From assembly GCA_029339195.1 (NCBI GenBank), contig JAPTJF010000735.1, forward strand, positions 1 to 17,259: DNA of 17,259 bases. Reading direction: 5' to 3'. This DNA comes from Micractinium sp. NFX-FRZ. Taxonomy: Eukaryota; Chlorophyta; Trebouxiophyceae; Chlorellales; Chlorellaceae. Made by a program: the position numbers and the translations under genes. Below the pieces are notes generated by a model. The model ran no database searches, was not told the DNA's origin, and worked only from the letters and a program-made list of their open reading frames with translations. Positions 17,253 through 17,259 of the stretch are shown piece by piece; the stretch's first letter is position 1, and the number at the start of each line of letters is the position of its first letter.

Positions 17253-17259
17253 CGGGGGG
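17182..17259 (+). repeat. GT repeat and long G run after exon 13 of 5-oxoprolinase
   Basis: The donor runs into (GT)n, then almost pure G to the window end. It could be a true low-complexity intron start, as also seen after exon 12. The length of the G run may be a sequencing or assembly artefact. Confidence 0.7.

Noticed and set aside
1..17259. tRNA, rRNA, CRISPR array, prokaryotic operon or riboswitch
   Set aside because: No cloverleaf, rRNA core or regularly spaced repeat-spacer pattern was seen, and the intron-rich genes are clearly eukaryotic nuclear.

Overview
The window is a piece of a GC-rich nuclear genome from a unicellular eukaryote, most likely a green alga (Chlorophyta). Short exons (20-230 bases) alternate with short GT-AG or GC-AG introns, TGTAA poly(A) signals follow two of the genes, and the proteins are plant/algal in type. 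I cannot name the genus. All exon models come from reading splice sites by hand and checking that every phase closes. No transcript data were used.

Layout: (1) 1-365, + strand, the 3' end of a protein kinase gene. (2) 741-2687, - strand, a complete five-exon glutathione S-transferase of lambda/omega (Cys-type) character, 319 aa, with a likely organelle transit peptide. (3) 3090-9739, + strand, a complete 14-exon voltage-gated K+ channel of the plant/CNG/EAG superfamily, 789 aa, with an Arg-rich S4, a TxxTxGYGD filter and a C-linker followed by a degenerate cyclic-nucleotide-binding-like region. (4) 9973-11632, - strand, a four-exon multi-pass membrane protein of unknown function, 291 aa. (5) 12335-17181 and beyond, + strand, the first 13 exons (447 residues) of an ATP-dependent 5-oxoprolinase. 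Neighbouring genes alternate in strand, giving two convergent 3' ends and two divergent promoter intervals (2688-3089 and about 11633-12334). The GST and 5-oxoprolinase both touch glutathione metabolism. The other genes show no functional link.

The most unusual feature is not a gene but how the introns are built. In the channel and 5-oxoprolinase genes at least six introns or exon edges carry partial tandem copies of the neighbouring exon, often with the splice site included and the reading phase kept. The S6 exon of the channel has two upstream look-alikes. The exon starting the post-C-linker segment has one in-phase copy. 5-oxoprolinase exon 3 has an upstream copy that differs only at synonymous positions and ends in a stop. 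Exons 11 and 12 each have 3'-end copies downstream. Also notable are up to four GC-AG introns, a 20-base microexon carrying most of the K+ filter, a 33-base microexon carrying the GST catalytic cysteine, a perfect G-quadruplex motif on a 5' splice site, and a TGCTG-type pentamer that reads in the sense direction of the host gene in every intron where I found it.
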